NCBI RefSeq assembly: GCF_000429185.2
Contig: NZ_AUBJ02000001.1
Location: 1,178,001 to 1,242,000, forward strand
DNA: 64,000 bases
DNA from: Actinoalloteichus caeruleus DSM 43889
Lineage (GTDB): Bacteria; Actinomycetota; Actinomycetes; Mycobacteriales; Pseudonocardiaceae
Reading direction: 5' to 3'
Position 1 is the first letter of the stretch, and every line of letters begins with the position of its first letter. Made by a program: the position numbers and the translations under genes. The notes under the pieces were generated by a model. It saw only the letters and a program-made list of their open reading frames with translations. It had not been told where the DNA came from and did not search any database. Of the stretch, positions 20,001 through 32,300 are shown one piece after another.

Positions 20001-21840
20001 GACCGAGCGCCACAGCTGGGCCAGGGACACCATCACCGCCCACAGCACGGGTTGGACGATCTCGACCCGGTCCAGGGCGTCCTGGTCGTCGAGGACGTCG
20101 AACAGGTCGAAGTCGGTGAACGGGGCCAGGGCCTCGGCGCAGCGGGTCATGGACTCGGCGAAGGCCGGTGAGTCGGTGAGCAGGGACCTGCCCATCCCGA
20201 CCCACTGGGCACCCTGCCCGGGGAACACGAACACCGGCCGCACGTCCCCGTTCTCGGCCAGCCCGGTCACGACCTGGGCGGAAGGGCTGCCCTCCGCGAG
20301 CGCCGACAGGGCGCCGCGGAACTCGTCCTGGTCCGAGGCCACGACCGCGGCCCGGTACTCCAGTGCCGCCCGGGTGGTGGCCAGCGAGTGGCCGATGTCG
20401 GCGGTGGACGCGTCGGGACGTTCGGCGAGGTAGGTGCGCAGCCGGGCCGCCTGCGCGCGCAGCGCTCGCTCGGTCCGCCCGGACAACACCCAGGCGACGG
20501 AGTCGGCGCGCACCGGAGGTTCGGCCCCCACCTCGGCGGGTGCCGTCCCGGTGGCGGGCGCCTCCTCCAGCACCACGTGCGCGTTGGTGCCGCTGACCCC
20601 GAAGGAGGAGACCGCGCCGCGCCTCGGCCTGCCGTCCACGGCCCAGTCCACCCGGTCGGTGAGCAGCGACACGGCTCCGGTGGACCAGTCGACCTGGGAC
20701 GTGGGGCTGTCGACGTGCAGGGTCTTCGGCAGCACCCCGTGCCGCATGGCCTGGACGACCTTGATGATGCCCGCGACACCCGCGGCGGCCTGGGTGTGCC
20801 CGATGTTGGACTTGATGGACCCCAGCCACAGCGGCCGCTCCGGCGGACGTCCCCTGCCGTAGGTCTCCAGCAGGGCCTGGGCCTCGATGGGGTCACCGAG
20901 CCGCGTTCCGGTCCCGTGCGCCTCGACGACGTCGACGTCCGAGGTGGACAGGCCGGCGTTGGCCAGGGCCTGCCGGATCACCCTCCGCTGTGACGGCCCG
21001 TTCGGCGCCGTCAACCCGTTGGACGCCCCGTCCTGGTTGACCGCGGAACCCCGCACCAACGCCAGCACCTCGTGCCCGTGCCGGCGGGCGTCCGACAACC
21101 GCTCGACGAGCAGCATGCCGACGCCCTCACCCCACGCGGTGCCGTCCGCCGCGTCCGCGAAGGACTTGCAGCGCCCGTCGGCCGCGAGACCGCGTTGCCT
21201 GCTGAACTCGATGAACGCGGCCGGGGTCGCCATGACCGTCACACCGCCGGCCAGGGCCATCGTGCACTCACCCTGCCGCAGCGCCTGGATGGCGAGGTGC
21301 AGCGCGACGAGCGACGAGGAACAGCCGGTGTCCACGGTGACCGCCGGGCCCTCCAGGCCGAAGGTGTAGGAGATCCGCCCGGACACCACGCTCGCGGCGT
21401 TGCTGGTGACGCCGAAGCCAGCTCCGGAGTCCTGGGAGAGCATCAGCGCGGTCGCGTAGTCCTGCCCGTTGGTACCGGTGAAGACACCCGTGGGGGTCCC
21501 TCGCATGGTGGACGGATCGATACCGGCCCGCTCGAAGACCTCCCAGGTCGCCTCCAACAGGAGCCGTTGCTGCGGGTCCATGCCGAGCGCCTCGCGCGGG
21601 GAGATCCCGAACAGCGACGGGTCGAAGTCACCCGCGTCGTAGAGGAACGCGCCCTGGTTGGTGTAGCTGGTGCCCTGCCGTTCGCGGTCGGCGTGGTAGA
21701 CCTCCGAGCCCCAGCCGCGTTCCGTCGGGAAGCCCCCAACCGCGTCCACCCCGTCGAACACCAGCGTCCACAGCTCCTCGGGCGAAGCCGCGCCACCGGG
21801 GAACCGACAGCTCATGCCCACGATCGCGATCGGGTCATCG
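17043..21840 (-). other. Module C5: KS-AT(methylmalonyl)-KR(A2)-ACP plus docking tail
   Basis: The KS active site reads DTGCSSS (Gly before the Cys; Ala elsewhere). The AT has RVEIVQP, GHSQGE, YASH and is almost identical in DNA to the C4 AT. The KR has [16 protein letters not shown]: Trp plus His three residues before Tyr is the A2-type signature, predicting an L-hydroxyl with an epimerised alpha-methyl. It is the only A2-type KR seen here. Confidence 0.88.
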
Positions 21841-24800
21841 TCGGTGGCGATGAGGGGTGGTGTCGGCACCGGGGCGTCCTGCTCGACCCCCATCAGGTCG
21901 CCGTGGAGCCGGGTGGCGAGCGCGGTGGCCGTCGGGTGGTCGAACGCGATCGTGGCCGGCAACCTCAGCCCGGTGGCGGCGCTGAGGCGGGTGCGCAGGT
22001 CGACCGCCGTGAGCGAGTCGAAGCCCAGTTCCCGCAACGCTCGGTTCGGGGGCACGGCGTCGCTCGTCGGGTGGCCCAGGACGGCCGCCGCTTCGGCGCG
22101 CACCAGCTCCACCAGCAGCCGCTCGCGCTCGGCCGCGGGCAGGTCGCGCAGTTTACGCCGGAGTTCCGAACCGCCCTCACCCGCTTCCGCCTCGGCCCGC
22201 TCCCCCTCGGCCAGGACACGACGCACCTCCGGGATGTCCTCGATCAGGGGGCGCGGCCGGGCAAGGGTGAACGCGGGGACGAACCGCTCCCAGTCGACGT
22301 CGGCGACGGCGAGGCAGGTCTCGTCGTGCTCGACCGCCTCGCGGAGCGCGATGAGGGCCAGGTCCGGGTCCATCGCGGGCAGACCGCGCCGTTCGAGCCG
22401 GGTGCCCACTTCACCACCGGACATGCCGTCGCCGCGCCACCCGGCCCAGGCGACCGAGGTCGCGGGCCGGCCCGCCGCGCGGCGCCGCTCGGCGAGCGCG
22501 TCGAGGTGGGCGTTCGCCGCCGAATAGGCGGCCTGGCCGCCGCTGCCCCAGGTGGCGGCGTTCGAGGAGAACAGCACGAACGCGTCCAGCTCCGCGTCCC
22601 CGAAGACCCGGTCCAGGTTCGTCGCGCCGAGCACCTTGGCGCGCAGGACGTGGTCGAGTTCGGCGAGGGTGGTGTCGACGAGCGGTGTGTTCTGGTTGAC
22701 GCCGGCGGCGTGCAGCACCGCGGTGATGGTTTCGCCGCTGTCGCGGAGCTCCCGCACCAGGGACTCCACCGAGGCGAGGTCGGTGACGTCGCAGGTGACG
22801 GGGGTGACGCGGGTGCCGTTCCCGGCGAGTTCCTCGCGGAGCTCGGTGACGCCGGGCGTGTCAGGTCCTCGCCGGCCGGCGAGGACCACGTGGTCGACGT
22901 CGTGCTCGGTGAGCCACCGGGTGAGGTGCGCGCCGATCGACCCGGTGCCGCCGGTGACGAGCACCGTGCCGCGGGGGTTCCACTTCCGCACCGGTTCCCG
23001 CTGGCCAACGGGGTGTCGAACGAGGCGGCGGACGAAGGTCCCCCGGTCGCGCACCGCGACCTGGTCCTCCGGGGAGGTGGCCCCGGTCAGGACACCCACC
23101 AGGCGCTCCAGGGCACGCTCACCGGGTTCCGCCGGCAGGTCCACCAGGCCACCCCACGACCTCGGGTGCTCCAAACCCACCACACGTCCCAGGCCCCACA
23201 CCGCGGCCTGCGCCACACCCGGCAGGCCCTCCGACGTGTCCACCGCCACCGCACCCCGCGTCACGACCCACAACGGCGCCTCCACCGCGGCGTCCTCCAG
23301 GGCCTGCGCCACCACCATCGTCGCCGCCAACCCCACCGGCACGGACGACTCCGCCACCGGTTCGTCGTCCCAGGCCAGCAGGGACACCACCACGTCCACC
23401 TCGGCGTGGCCGGCGAACCGTTCCGCCAGATCCGCCCGGTCACCCGCGCCGTCGACGATCACCGTGTCGGCCGGTGGCAACCCCGCCACCACCGAGGACA
23501 CCACCGGGTCCCCGGCCAGGGAGGCGGGCACCAGCACCAGCGCCCGGACCGGGGACGTCCCGCCGGCGGGCACCACCGGTTTCCACGTGACCCGGTAGCG
23601 CCAGGAGTCCACGACCGACCGGCGGCCCCGTTCCCGTCGCCAGTTCGCCAAGGCGGGGAGCACGGTCTCCCACGCGGCCGAGGCCTCTCCTCCCAGGTCG
23701 AGGGCGCCGACCAGCGCGGCCGTGTCGGCGCGTTCCACCGCCTCCCAGAAGTCGGAGTCCTCGGTGGGCGCCACCTCGGGCAGGGACATGGGCTCGGGCC
23801 AGAAGCGTTGGTGTTGGAAGGCGTACGTGGGCAGGTCCACCACACGGGCACCGGAGAACACCGCCGACCAGTCCACCCCCACCCCGTGCACATGCGCCCG
23901 AGCCACCGACCGCAGGAACCGCACCGACTCCCGCTCACCCCGCCGCAACGTCTCCACCGCCACCACACCCTCGTGCTCCTGCACACCCACCACCAACACC
24001 GGATGCGGACTGACCTCCACGAACACCCCATGCCCGTCCGCCACCGCCGAGGACACCGCCCCCGCGAACTCCACCGTCGACCGCAGGTTCCGGAACCAGT
24101 ACCCGGCGCCCAACGCCGAACCCTCCACCACACCCCCGGTCACCGTCGAGTACAACGGCACCTCGCACACCCCCGGCTCCACCGCCGCCAGCACCTCAGC
24201 CAGCTCGGCCTCCAACCGGTCCACCTGAGCCGAGTGCGAGGCGTAGTCCACCGCCACCCGCCGGGCCCGGACCCCCTCGGCCTCACACCGCGACACCAAC
24301 GCCTCCAACGCCTCCGGAGTCCCCGACACCACCACCGAGTCCGGACCGTTGATCGCCGCCACCGACAGCTCCCGCCCCAACCAGGGCGTCACCCTCTCCG
24401 CCGAGCAGGCCACCGACAGCATCCCGCCGGCACCGGCCAACGCCCGCAACGCCCTGCTGCGCAGGGCCACCACCCGGGCGCCGTCCGACAACGACAGGGC
24501 CCCGGCGACCACGGCCGCGGCGATCTCACCCTGGGAATGGCCCACGACCGCGACCGGTTCCACCCCGACCGAGCGCCACAGCTGGGCCAGGGACACCATC
24601 ACCGCCCACAGCACGGGTTGGACGATCTCGACCCGGTCCAGGGCGTCCTGGTCGTCGAGGACGTCGAACAGGTCGAAGTCGGTGAACGGGGCCAGGGCCT
24701 CGGCGCAGCGGGTCATGGACTCGGCGAAGGCCGGTGAGTCGGTGAGCAGGGACCTGCCCATCCCGACCCACTGGGCACCCTGCCCGGGGAACACGAACAC

Positions 24801-25787
24801 CGGCCGGACCTCGCCGCTCTCAGCGGTCGCCGAGACCACCTGCGCCGAGGCCCGTCCTTCCGCGAGGGCGGACAGTCCCGAGACCAGCTCGGCTTGGTCC
24901 GCTCCGACGATCGCCGCGCGGTGCCCGAGCGCGGCTCGGGTGCTCACGAGCGAGTAGCCCACGTCCACGGCGCGCTGTCCACCGACGGCGGGCAGCAGTT
25001 GACGGGCCTGGGCGCGCAGCGCCCGCTCCGAGGCGGCCGACAGGACCCACGCCACCGCGGTCCCGGCCGGCGCCTCGTCCCGCCCGTCCACCGGACCGAG
25101 ATCCGGTTCCGGCTGTTCGAGGATCAGGTGCGCGTTCGTGCCGCTCATCCCGAAGGAGGACACACCGGCACGACGGGCCTGGCCGGTCTCCGGCCACGCC
25201 ACGCTCTCGGTCAGCAGGGACACCGCACCGGCGGACCAGTCCACGTGGGACGTCGGGGTGTCGGCGTGCAGGGTCCTGGGCAGCACCCCGTGCCGCATGG
25301 CCAACACCATCTTGATCACACCGGCCACGCCCGCCGCGGACTGGGTGTGCCCGATGTTGGACTTGACCGACCCCAACCACAGGGGACGGTCCCGGTCCTG
25401 GCCGTAGGTCGCGAGCAGGGCCTGGGCCTCGATGGGGTCACCGAGCCGCGTTCCGGTCCCGTGCGCCTCGACGACGTCGACGTCCGAGGTGGACAGGCCG
25501 GCGTTGGCCAGGGCCTGCCGGATCACCCTCCGCTGCGACGGCCCGTTCGGCGCCGTCAACCCGTTGGACGCCCCGTCCTGGTTGACCGCGGAACCCCGCA
25601 CCAACGCCAGCACCTCGTGCCCGTGCCGGCGGGCGTCCGACAACCGCTCGACCAGGACCAGACCGATCCCCTCGGACCAACCAGCGCCGTCCGCCTCGTC
25701 GGAGAACGACTTGCAGCGCCCGTCGGCGGCGAGCCCCCCCTGCCTGCCGAACTCGGTGAACGTGCCCGGGGTGGCCATCACTGTCAC
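17043..25787 (-). CDS. PKS-C, 3' part: second half of the KS of C4 through module C5 (after the frameshift)
   Basis: 2914 residues from the GTG at 25787 that overlaps the upstream TGA (GTGA). It begins [16 protein letters not shown], the exact continuation of the broken KS. The open frame runs further up, to an ATG at 26300, but that part is out-of-frame translation of the KS and is not real protein. Content: rest of the C4 KS (EAHGTGT, KSNIGHT), AT with GHSQGE and YASH, KR, ACP; then C5 KS-AT-KR-ACP and a helical docking tail ending [13 protein letters not shown]. The TGA at 17045-17043 is 27 nt before the PKS-D start. No standalone protein family begins in mid-KS, so this is best read as the continuation of PKS-C. 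Confidence 0.93.
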   Translation of the reverse strand: MTVMATPGTFTEFGRQGGLAADGRCKSFSDEADGAGWSEGIGLVLVERLSDARRHGHEVLALVRGSAVNQDGASNGLTAPNGPSQRRVIRQALANAGLSTSDVDVVEAHGTGTRLGDPIEAQALLATYGQDRDRPLWLGSVKSNIGHTQSAAGVAGVIKMVLAMRHGVLPRTLHADTPTSHVDWSAGAVSLLTESVAWPETGQARRAGVSSFGMSGTNAHLILEQPEPDLGPVDGRDEAPAGTAVAWVLSAASERALRAQARQLLPAVGGQRAVDVGYSLVSTRAALGHRAAIVGADQAELVSGLSALAEGRASAQVVSATAESGEVRPVFVFPGQGAQWVGMGRSLLTDSPAFAESMTRCAEALAPFTDFDLFDVLDDQDALDRVEIVQPVLWAVMVSLAQLWRSVGVEPVAVVGHSQGEIAAAVVAGALSLSDGARVVALRSRALRALAGAGGMLSVACSAERVTPWLGRELSVAAINGPDSVVVSGTPEALEALVSRCEAEGVRARRVAVDYASHSAQVDRLEAELAEVLAAVEPGVCEVPLYSTVTGGVVEGSALGAGYWFRNLRSTVEFAGAVSSAVADGHGVFVEVSPHPVLVVGVQEHEGVVAVETLRRGERESVRFLRSVARAHVHGVGVDWSAVFSGARVVDLPTYAFQHQRFWPEPMSLPEVAPTEDSDFWEAVERADTAALVGALDLGGEASAAWETVLPALANWRRERGRRSVVDSWRYRVTWKPVVPAGGTSPVRALVLVPASLAGDPVVSSVVAGLPPADTVIVDGAGDRADLAERFAGHAEVDVVVSLLAWDDEPVAESSVPVGLAATMVVAQALEDAAVEAPLWVVTRGAVAVDTSEGLPGVAQAAVWGLGRVVGLEHPRSWGGLVDLPAEPGERALERLVGVLTGATSPEDQVAVRDRGTFVRRLVRHPVGQREPVRKWNPRGTVLVTGGTGSIGAHLTRWLTEHDVDHVVLAGRRGPDTPGVTELREELAGNGTRVTPVTCDVTDLASVESLVRELRDSGETITAVLHAAGVNQNTPLVDTTLAELDHVLRAKVLGATNLDRVFGDAELDAFVLFSSNAATWGSGGQAAYSAANAHLDALAERRRAAGRPATSVAWAGWRGDGMSGGEVGTRLERRGLPAMDPDLALIALREAVEHDETCLAVADVDWERFVPAFTLARPRPLIEDIPEVRRVLAEGERAEAEAGEGGSELRRKLRDLPAAERERLLVELVRAEAAAVLGHPTSDAVPPNRALRELGFDSLTAVDLRTRLSAATGLRLPATIAFDHPTATALATRLHGDLMGVEQDAPVPTPPLIATDDDPIAIVGMSCRFPGGAASPEELWTLVFDGVDAVGGFPTERGWGSEVYHADRERQGTSYTNQGAFLYDAGDFDPSLFGISPREALGMDPQQRLLLEATWEVFERAGIDPSTMRGTPTGVFTGTNGQDYATALMLSQDSGAGFGVTSNAASVVSGRISYTFGLEGPAVTVDTGCSSSLVALHLAIQALRQGECTMALAGGVTVMATPAAFIEFSRQRGLAADGRCKSFADAADGTAWGEGVGMLLVERLSDARRHGHEVLALVRGSAVNQDGASNGLTAPNGPSQRRVIRQALANAGLSTSDVDVVEAHGTGTRLGDPIEAQALLETYGRGRPPERPLWLGSIKSNIGHTQAAAGVAGIIKVVQAMRHGVLPKTLHVDSPTSQVDWSTGAVSLLTDRVDWAVDGRPRRGAVSSFGVSGTNAHVVLEEAPATGTAPAEVGAEPPVRADSVAWVLSGRTERALRAQAARLRTYLAERPDASTADIGHSLATTRAALEYRAAVVASDQDEFRGALSALAEGSPSAQVVTGLAENGDVRPVFVFPGQGAQWVGMGRSLLTDSPAFAESMTRCAEALAPFTDFDLFDVLDDQDALDRVEIVQPVLWAVMVSLAQLWRSVGVEPVAVVGHSQGEIAAAVVAGALSLSDGARVVALRSRALRALAGAGGMLSVACSAERVTPWLGRELSVAAINGPDSVVVSGTPEALEALVSRCEAEGVRARRVAVDYASHSAQVDRLEAELAEVLAAVEPGVCEVPLYSTVTGGVVEGSALDAGYWFRNLRSTVEFAGAVSSAVADGHGVFVEVSPHPVLVVGVQEHEGVVAVETLRRGERESVRFLRSVARAHVHGVGVDWSAVFSGARVVDLPTYAFQHQRFWPEGDGRRDAQVSGADSDFWEAVERADTAALVGALDLDDDAEEALGAVLPALSTWRRRRDTRSGMDTWRYRVEWKPVTIATAAPLTGAWVLAVPAGFADQDLLAACATTLADHGATPRVLSIDSSREDPQTIAERLEALLDDGPEVAGVLSLLSLDEQPHSMHTHLPAGLLGCLNLVQATVEAGLAAPLWFATRSAVSIYDADFLANPQQAQTWGMARVAALELPERWGGLVDLPEAVDPAALARLAAVVAQTGGEDQVAIRKGGVFASRLTPAPLGASKPTRAWKPTGTVLVTGGTGALGGQVARWLARNGAEHLVLVSRSGGDAPGVGDLVDELTGLGSRVTVEACDVVDRDSVADLVTRLDRAGDPIRAVMHTAGLGALAPIASTTVPEFGYVATAKVAGARHLDELLDPEQLDAVVYFSSIAAVWGVGDHGAYAAANAYLDALARQRRSQGVPVLSVAWGPWAAGGMVRDEETEQRLRRQGVPLLAPEQAVLALGLALDHDDALVAIADVEWPRFVPIFTSARSRPLIDDIPEVRQLAEVDAAEGVDVAEAPSALRAELAALPDGDREQVVLNLVRAHAAAVLDHASAEEIESGRAFREVGFDSVTAVELRNRLNGATGLKLPATLVFDHPTPTALAAYLKAEVLQEQAAPDLPDTGEFDRLEAALTERAPDDVDRVRIVMRLESLLSRLGATRGRPAAGAEVAEQLSSATNAELFDLIDKDLGIS
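19225..20240 (-). repeat. Methylmalonyl-AT block of C5, near-identical to C4 (about 23791-24806)
   Basis: About 1.0 kb at an offset of 4566 bp, with very few differences noticed (for example GAC versus GGC giving ALDAGYW or ALGAGYW). Outside it the two modules differ clearly. Confidence 0.88.
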
Positions 25788-26366
25788 CCCCCGGCCAGGG
25801 CCATCGAGCACTCGCCCGAGCGCACGGACCGGATCGCCCAGTGCAGTGCCACCAGCGAGGACGAGCACGCGGTGTCGACGGTGACGGCGGGCCCCTCCAG
25901 GCCGAACACGTAGGCCACCCGGCCCGACATGACGCTGCTCGCCGTACCGGTCAGCAGGTGTCCCTGCGCGTCGTCGGGCAGCTGGTGCGGCGCGGTGCCG
26001 TACCCGGACGGCGCGGCACCGACGAAGACACCGATGTCGGCCCCTCGGGTGCCCGCCGGGTTCATACCAGCCCGTTCGAACGTCTCCCAGGTGAGTTCGA
26101 GGAGGAGCCGTTGCTGCGGGTCCATGCCGAGCGCCTCGCGCGGGGAGATCCCGAACACCGACGGGTCGAAGTCGCCCGCGTCGTACAGGAACCCCCCGTG
26201 CCCGGTGAGGGTTCCGTTCCCACCGAAGGCCGGCCCCTCCCAACCCCGGTCGGTCGGGAACGCGGAGATGCCGTCGACACCACCGACGACGAGGTCCCAC
26301 AGTTCCTCGGGCGAGCGGACCCCTCCCGGGTACCGGCAGCTCATCGAGACGATGGCGATCGGGTCG
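21841..26366 (-). other. Module C4: KS(frameshifted)-AT(methylmalonyl)-KR(A1)-ACP
   Basis: The KS contains the frameshift between DTACSSS (upstream frame) and EAHGTGT/KSNIGHT (downstream frame). The AT has RVEIVQP, GHSQGE and YASH, the methylmalonyl signature. [19 protein letters not shown] (A1-type); its later motif is unusual ([10 protein letters not shown], where [10 protein letters not shown] is common). It predicts an alpha-methyl and an L-hydroxyl if the KS is restored. Confidence 0.88.
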
Positions 26367-29300
26367 TCCTGGTCGGCGGAGTCCCGCTGGGCGAGCGCCT
26401 GGCCCGTGTCCGCCGCCCCGAACAGTTCGGCGTGGAGCTGGGCGGCGAGATCGACCGGGTTGGGGTGGTCGAAGATCAGGGTCGCTGGCAACTGGAGACC
26501 CGTCGCACGGGTGAGCCTGGTCCGCAGTTCGACCGCCGTCAGCGAGTCGAACCCGAGTTCCCGGAAGGGCCGGTCCAGCGGCACAGACCGGGTGCCGCCA
26601 TGCCCGAGCACGGCGGCGGCCTCCGTGCGAACCAGGGCCTGGAGTGACCGTTCCCGCTCCGCCACGGACAGCCCGGTCAGCCGGCCCCTCAGCTCGGCCC
26701 CGGCCTGGTCGGCCTCGGCGCCGGCCCGCTCCAGCGCCGCGAGGATCCGCCGCACGTCGGGCAGGTCAGCGATGAGCGGGCGAGGACGGGCGGATGTGAA
26801 GGCGGGAACGAACCGTTCCCAGTCCACATCGGTGACGGCGAGGGAGGTCTCGCCGTGGGAGACCGCCTCCCGCAGCGCGGCGATCGCGAGTTCCGGAGCC
26901 ATCGCGGGCAGCCCGCGGCGCCGAAGCTGCTCGCCGGCGTCGCCGACGGACAACCCGCCGCCGTCCCACACCCCGTAGGCGACGGAGGTGGCGGGGAGAC
27001 CGCGCTCCACACGCTCCTGGGCGAGGCCGTCGAGGTAGGCGTTGGCGGCGGAGTAGGCGGCCTGGCCGCCGCTGCCCCAGGTGGCCGCGTTCGAGGAGAA
27101 CAGCACGAACGCGTCCAGCTCCGCATCCCCGAACAGCCGGTCCAGGTTCCGCGCCCCGAGCACCTTCGCGGCGAACACCTCGTCGACGGAGGCGACATCG
27201 AGGTTCCCGATCACCTCGGCCCGCTCGATGCCGGCGGTGTGGAACACGGCGGTGATCGTGTCCCCGGCGTCGCGTACCTCGCTGACCAGTGACGCCAGGG
27301 CCGCCGGGTCGGCCACGTCGCAGGCGGCGATGGTGACCCGGGTGCCGGTCGAGGTCAGCTCGTCGCGCAACGCGGCCGCGCCGGGCGCGTCGATGCCACG
27401 CCGGCTGGTCAGCACCACGTGCTCGACGTCGGTGGCCGCCAGCCAGCGGGCCAGGTGACCGCCGATCGCGCCGGTGCCGCCGGTGATGAGGGCGGTTCCC
27501 GTCGGTGTCCACTCCCGCTCGGGTGGGGTGTCCCCCAACGGGGCACGGGCCAGCCGGCGGGCGAACACGCCCCTCGACCGCACCGCGAGCTGGTCCTCGT
27601 CGCCGGCACCGTGTGACAGCACCGAGGTGAGCCGTGCCGCGACGCGGCTGGTCAGCTCCTCCGGCACGTCGACGAGCCCACCCCACCTGTCGGGGTGTTC
27701 GAGGCCGACGACACGGCCGAGCCCCCACAGGGCCTCCTGCCACGGGCTGCGCAGGGGGTCGGTGGATCCGATGCTCACCGCGCCGGTGGTCACGCACCAC
27801 AGGGGTGCGGTGATGCCGGCGTCGCCGAGCGCCTGAACGAGCGTCACCGTCGCCGCGAGCCCGATCGGGACCGCGGGGGAACCGGGTACGGGGTCCTCGT
27901 CGAACGCGAGCAGCGACACGACCCGGGTGACGTCGGTGTGCCCGGCCAGGAGAGCGGAGACGCTCGCGCGGTCGAGCCCATCGCCGTTGAGGACGAGCCG
28001 GACCGTGTCGTCGTGTGCGCCGTTGATGGCGGTGACCAGTGGGTCGTCCACCCTGGTGGCGGGGATGACCACCAGCCATCGGCCGGCCTGGTGGGCGGGG
28101 ATGATCTCAACGGGGCGCCAGACGACCCGGTATCGCCAGGAATCGAGGGTGGACCGCTCACGACGGCCACGCCGCCAGGCGCTCAGGGTGGGGAGAACCG
28201 TGTTCCAGGTGTCCTCGGCACCGCCGAGGGTGCCGGCGAGCGCGGAGACGTCCCCACGTTCGACGGCGTCCCAGAACTCCGCGTCGACCGGCGAGGAGTC
28301 ACCGGACGCCAGTGCTCCCTCTGGCCAGTAGCGTTCGTGTTGGAAGGCGTAGGTGGGCAGCGGGACCCGGCGTGCTCCGCACCCCGCGTAATAGCCGGCC
28401 CAGTCCACCGACGTCCCGTGGACGAACACCCGCGCCAACGCCCCCACCACCGTGTCCGGTTCGGGGCGGTCCCGGCGCAACACCGGAACGAACACACCCT
28501 CGGGGGCGCAGTCCTGCCCCATTGCCGAGAGCACCCCGTCCGGACCCAACTCCAGGAACCGGGACACCCCCACCCCACCCAACGCGGCCATGCCCTCGGC
28601 GAACCGGACCGTCTCCCGGACCTGCCGCACCCAGTACTCCGGGTCACACCACCCAGCCCCGGCCAGTTCACCGGTCACCGTGGACACCACCGGCAGCACC
28701 GGCTCCCGGAACACCACCGAGGCGAGCACCGCCCGGAACTCCGCCAGCATCGGGTCCATCAACCCGGAATGGAAGGCGTGGCTGACCCGCAACCGCCGCA
28801 CCCGGCGGCCCTCCCGCTCACACGCCTGGGCCACGGCGTCCACGGCGGTCTGGTCTCCGGAGAGCACCACCGCCGTCGGGCCGTTCACCGCCGCCAGGGA
28901 CACCCCCGCCCCCACCAACGGGAGGATCTCGTCCTCGGTGGCCTCCACCGCCACCATCGCCCCACCCTCGGGTAGGGCCTGCATCAACCGGCCCCGCGCC
29001 GCCACCACCCGGGCGGCATCGGCCAGGTCCCACACCCCGGCGACATGCGCCGCGGCCAGCTCCCCGATGGAATGACCCAGCAGGTAGTCCGGGACCACTC
29101 CCCAGGACTCCACCAACCGGAACTGGCCCACCTGCAGGGCGAACAACCCCGCCTGGGCGTACACCGTCTGATCCAGGACCCCAGCACCATCGTCGTCGTG
29201 GAAGACGGTGTCGCGGATCGGGCGGTCGAGGTGCCGGTCGAGTTCGGCGCACACCGCGTCGAAGGCCTCAGCGAACACCGGGAACGCCTCGTGCAACTCC

Positions 29301-32300
29301 CGGCCCATACCGGGGCGTTGCGAGCCCTGACCGGTGAACAACACCGCCAGCTGACCGGCAGCGGCGCTGCCCTGGACGACCTCATCGCCGATGACGACCG
29401 CACGGTGGTCGAACACCGACCTCCTGGTCAGGGAGTAGCCCACGTCCACCGGGTCCAGACCAGTGGTGTCCACGTGGGCACGGATCCTGTCGACCTGCGC
29501 GGTCAGGGCCTGCTCGGACTTGGCCGACACCACCCACGGCACCACCACCGGGGCGGACTTCGGCCGGTCCCCACCATTCGCGGAGTCCCGCACGGCACCG
29601 GTGTCCTCACCGGCACCGATGTCCACCGTGTCGGGGCTTTCGATGATCACATGGGCGTTGGTGCCGCTGATCCCGAACGAGGACACCCCCGCCCGCCGGG
29701 GACGACCGGTCTCCGGCCACGACACCGGCTCCCGCACCAGATCCACCGCACCCGATTCCCAATCCACCTCACGACTGGGCTCATCCACGTGCAACGTCGC
29801 CGGCACCACCCCATGCCGCATCGCCTGCACCATCTTGATCACACCCGCCACCCCCGCGGCGGCCTGCGTGTGACCCAGGTTCGACTTCACCGAACCCAAC
29901 AACAACGCCCGATCCCGATCCCGCCCATACGTCGCCAACAACGCCTGCGCCTCGATCGGATCACCCAAGGTCGTCCCGGTACCGTGCGCCTCCACCACAT
30001 CGACGTCCTCGGGAGCGACCCGGGCGTTGGCCAACGCCTGCCGGATCACCCGCTGCTGCGAGGGACCGTTCGGCGCGGTCAACCCGTTGGACGCCCCGTC
30101 CTGGTTGACCGCCGTACCCCGCACCACCGCCAACACCGGATGCCCCAACCTGCGGGCATCCGAGAGCTTCTCCACCAGCAGGACACCGACACCCTCGGAC
30201 CACCCGGTCCCATCCGCCGAGGCCGAGAACGACTTGCACCGACCGTCGAAGGACAACCCGCCCTGCCGGCTGAACTCCGCGAACGTCGCCGGAGTGGCCA
30301 TCACGGTCACACCCCCGGCCAGGGCCATCGAGCACTCACCGGAGCGCAGGGCCTGCACGGCCAGGTGCAGGGCCACCAACGACGAGGAACACGCCGTGTC
30401 CACCGTCAACGTCGGACCCTCGAACCCGAACGTGTAAGCAACCCGACCCGAGGCCACGCTGCCCGAGTTGCCGATCCCGCTGTGCCCCTCGGTGTCCTCG
30501 ACACCGTGCAACCGGGTGACGTAATCGTGGTACATCAACCCCGCGAACACACCGGTCCTGCTGCCCCGCAGTGTCCCCGGGTCAATACCGGCGTTCTCGA
30601 AAACCTCCCACGAGGCCTCCAGCAGCAGCCGCTGCTGCGGGTCCATCGCCAAGGCCTCACGCGGCGAGATCCCGAAGAACGCCGGATCGAACTCGGCGGC
30701 GTCCGCGAGGAACCCGCCGAACCCGTCGACACCCCACCCCCTGTCCTGGGGGAAGGGGCCGATGGCGTCACCGCCAGCCGCGACCAGGTCCCACAGTTCG
30801 TCCGGGTTCGACACGCCCCCCGGGTAACGGCAGGACATCCCCACGATCGCGATCGGCTCGTCGGTCCCGACCCCCGTGGCCACCACGGTCTCCACCGCAG
30901 CCCGAGTCCCGACCAACTCACCCACCACGAACTCGGCCAACACCGCCGGGGTCGGGTAGTCGAACACCAGGGTCGCCGGCAACCGCAACCCCGTCACCGC
31001 GTTCAACCGGTTCCGCAGCTCCACCGCCGTCAACGAGTCGAAACCCAGATCGGTGAACGCGTGGTGCGGCTGGACGGCGTCGTTCGTGGCGTGTCCGAGC
31101 ACCGCGACAACGTGCGTGCGGACGAGGTTCAACACGGTCGCGACCCGCTCGTCCGAGCCCAGCGACATGAGCTCGGCGACCAGTCCGGCGTCACCCGGTG
31201 CGGCTCTCCGGGTGGGTGTCCTCACGAGACCCCGCAACATGGGCGGCACACCCCGCGTCCGCAACCGGGGCAGGTCCAACACCACCGGCACCACCACAGA
31301 CCGGTCCACACCCCAGGCCGCGTCGAACAACGCCAGCCCCTGCTCCACCGTCAACGGCGGGAACCCCGCCCCGGCCATCCGCTGGGCATCCCCAGCCATC
31401 CCACCCTCGGCCCACAACCCCCACGCCAACGACTGACCCGCCAGACCCCGATCACGCCGGTACTGGGCCAGACCATCCAGGAACGCGTTCGCCGCCGCGT
31501 AATTGCCCTGCCCAGGAGAACCCAGCACCCCGGCCACCGACGAGAACACCACGAACATCGCCAGGTCCAGATCCCGGGTCACCTCATGCAGGTTCCACGC
31601 GCCCTCCACCTTCGGACGCAACACCGCATCGAACCGCTCCGGGGTCAACGACGACACCATCGCGTCATCGAGCACCCCCGCGGTGTGCACCACACCCACC
31701 AACGGATGCTCCGACCCGATCCCGGCCACCACCTCAGCCACCGCGTCCCGATCGGCCACGTCACAGGCCACCGTGCGGACCTCGGCATCGAGCTCACCCA
31801 CACCACTGTCACCGCCGCTGCGGCTGAGCAGCACCAGGTGCCGCACCCCGTACCGCTCGACCAGGTGCCGGGCCACCAACCCGCCCAGCACACCACTGGC
31901 ACCGGTGACCAACACCGTGCCCCCCTCGGGGAGCGGTTCCCCCGGTTCCGGGGCCACCCGGGCCAGCCGGGGTGCCACCAGGCGCCCGCCACGGACGGCC
32001 AGCTGCGGCTCTCCCGCCACCAACTCCGGAAGCTCCACACCCTCGGTGTCAGGGTCGGTGTCGGGGTCGAGGTCGACCAGCACGAACCGGCCCGGGTTCT
32101 CCGACTGGGCCGTGCGCACCAGACCCCACACCGCGGCCTGGGTCAGGTCCCGACCATCGATGGCACCCCGGGTCACCACGACCCGCACCCGATCATCGTC
32201 GGTGTCCCGCACCAGGGCCAGCACCTCGGCCAACCGCTCCCGCACCCCACCACCAGCCGCCAACGGCACGACCTCGTGGTCACCGGTCAGGGCCTCACCG

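Noticed and set aside
25788-26300. ATG at 26300 as the start of the downstream PKS-C open frame.
   Set aside because: The first about 170 residues from there are Arg-rich out-of-frame translation of the KS encoded in the neighbouring frame. KS homology in this frame begins only at VTVMATPG.
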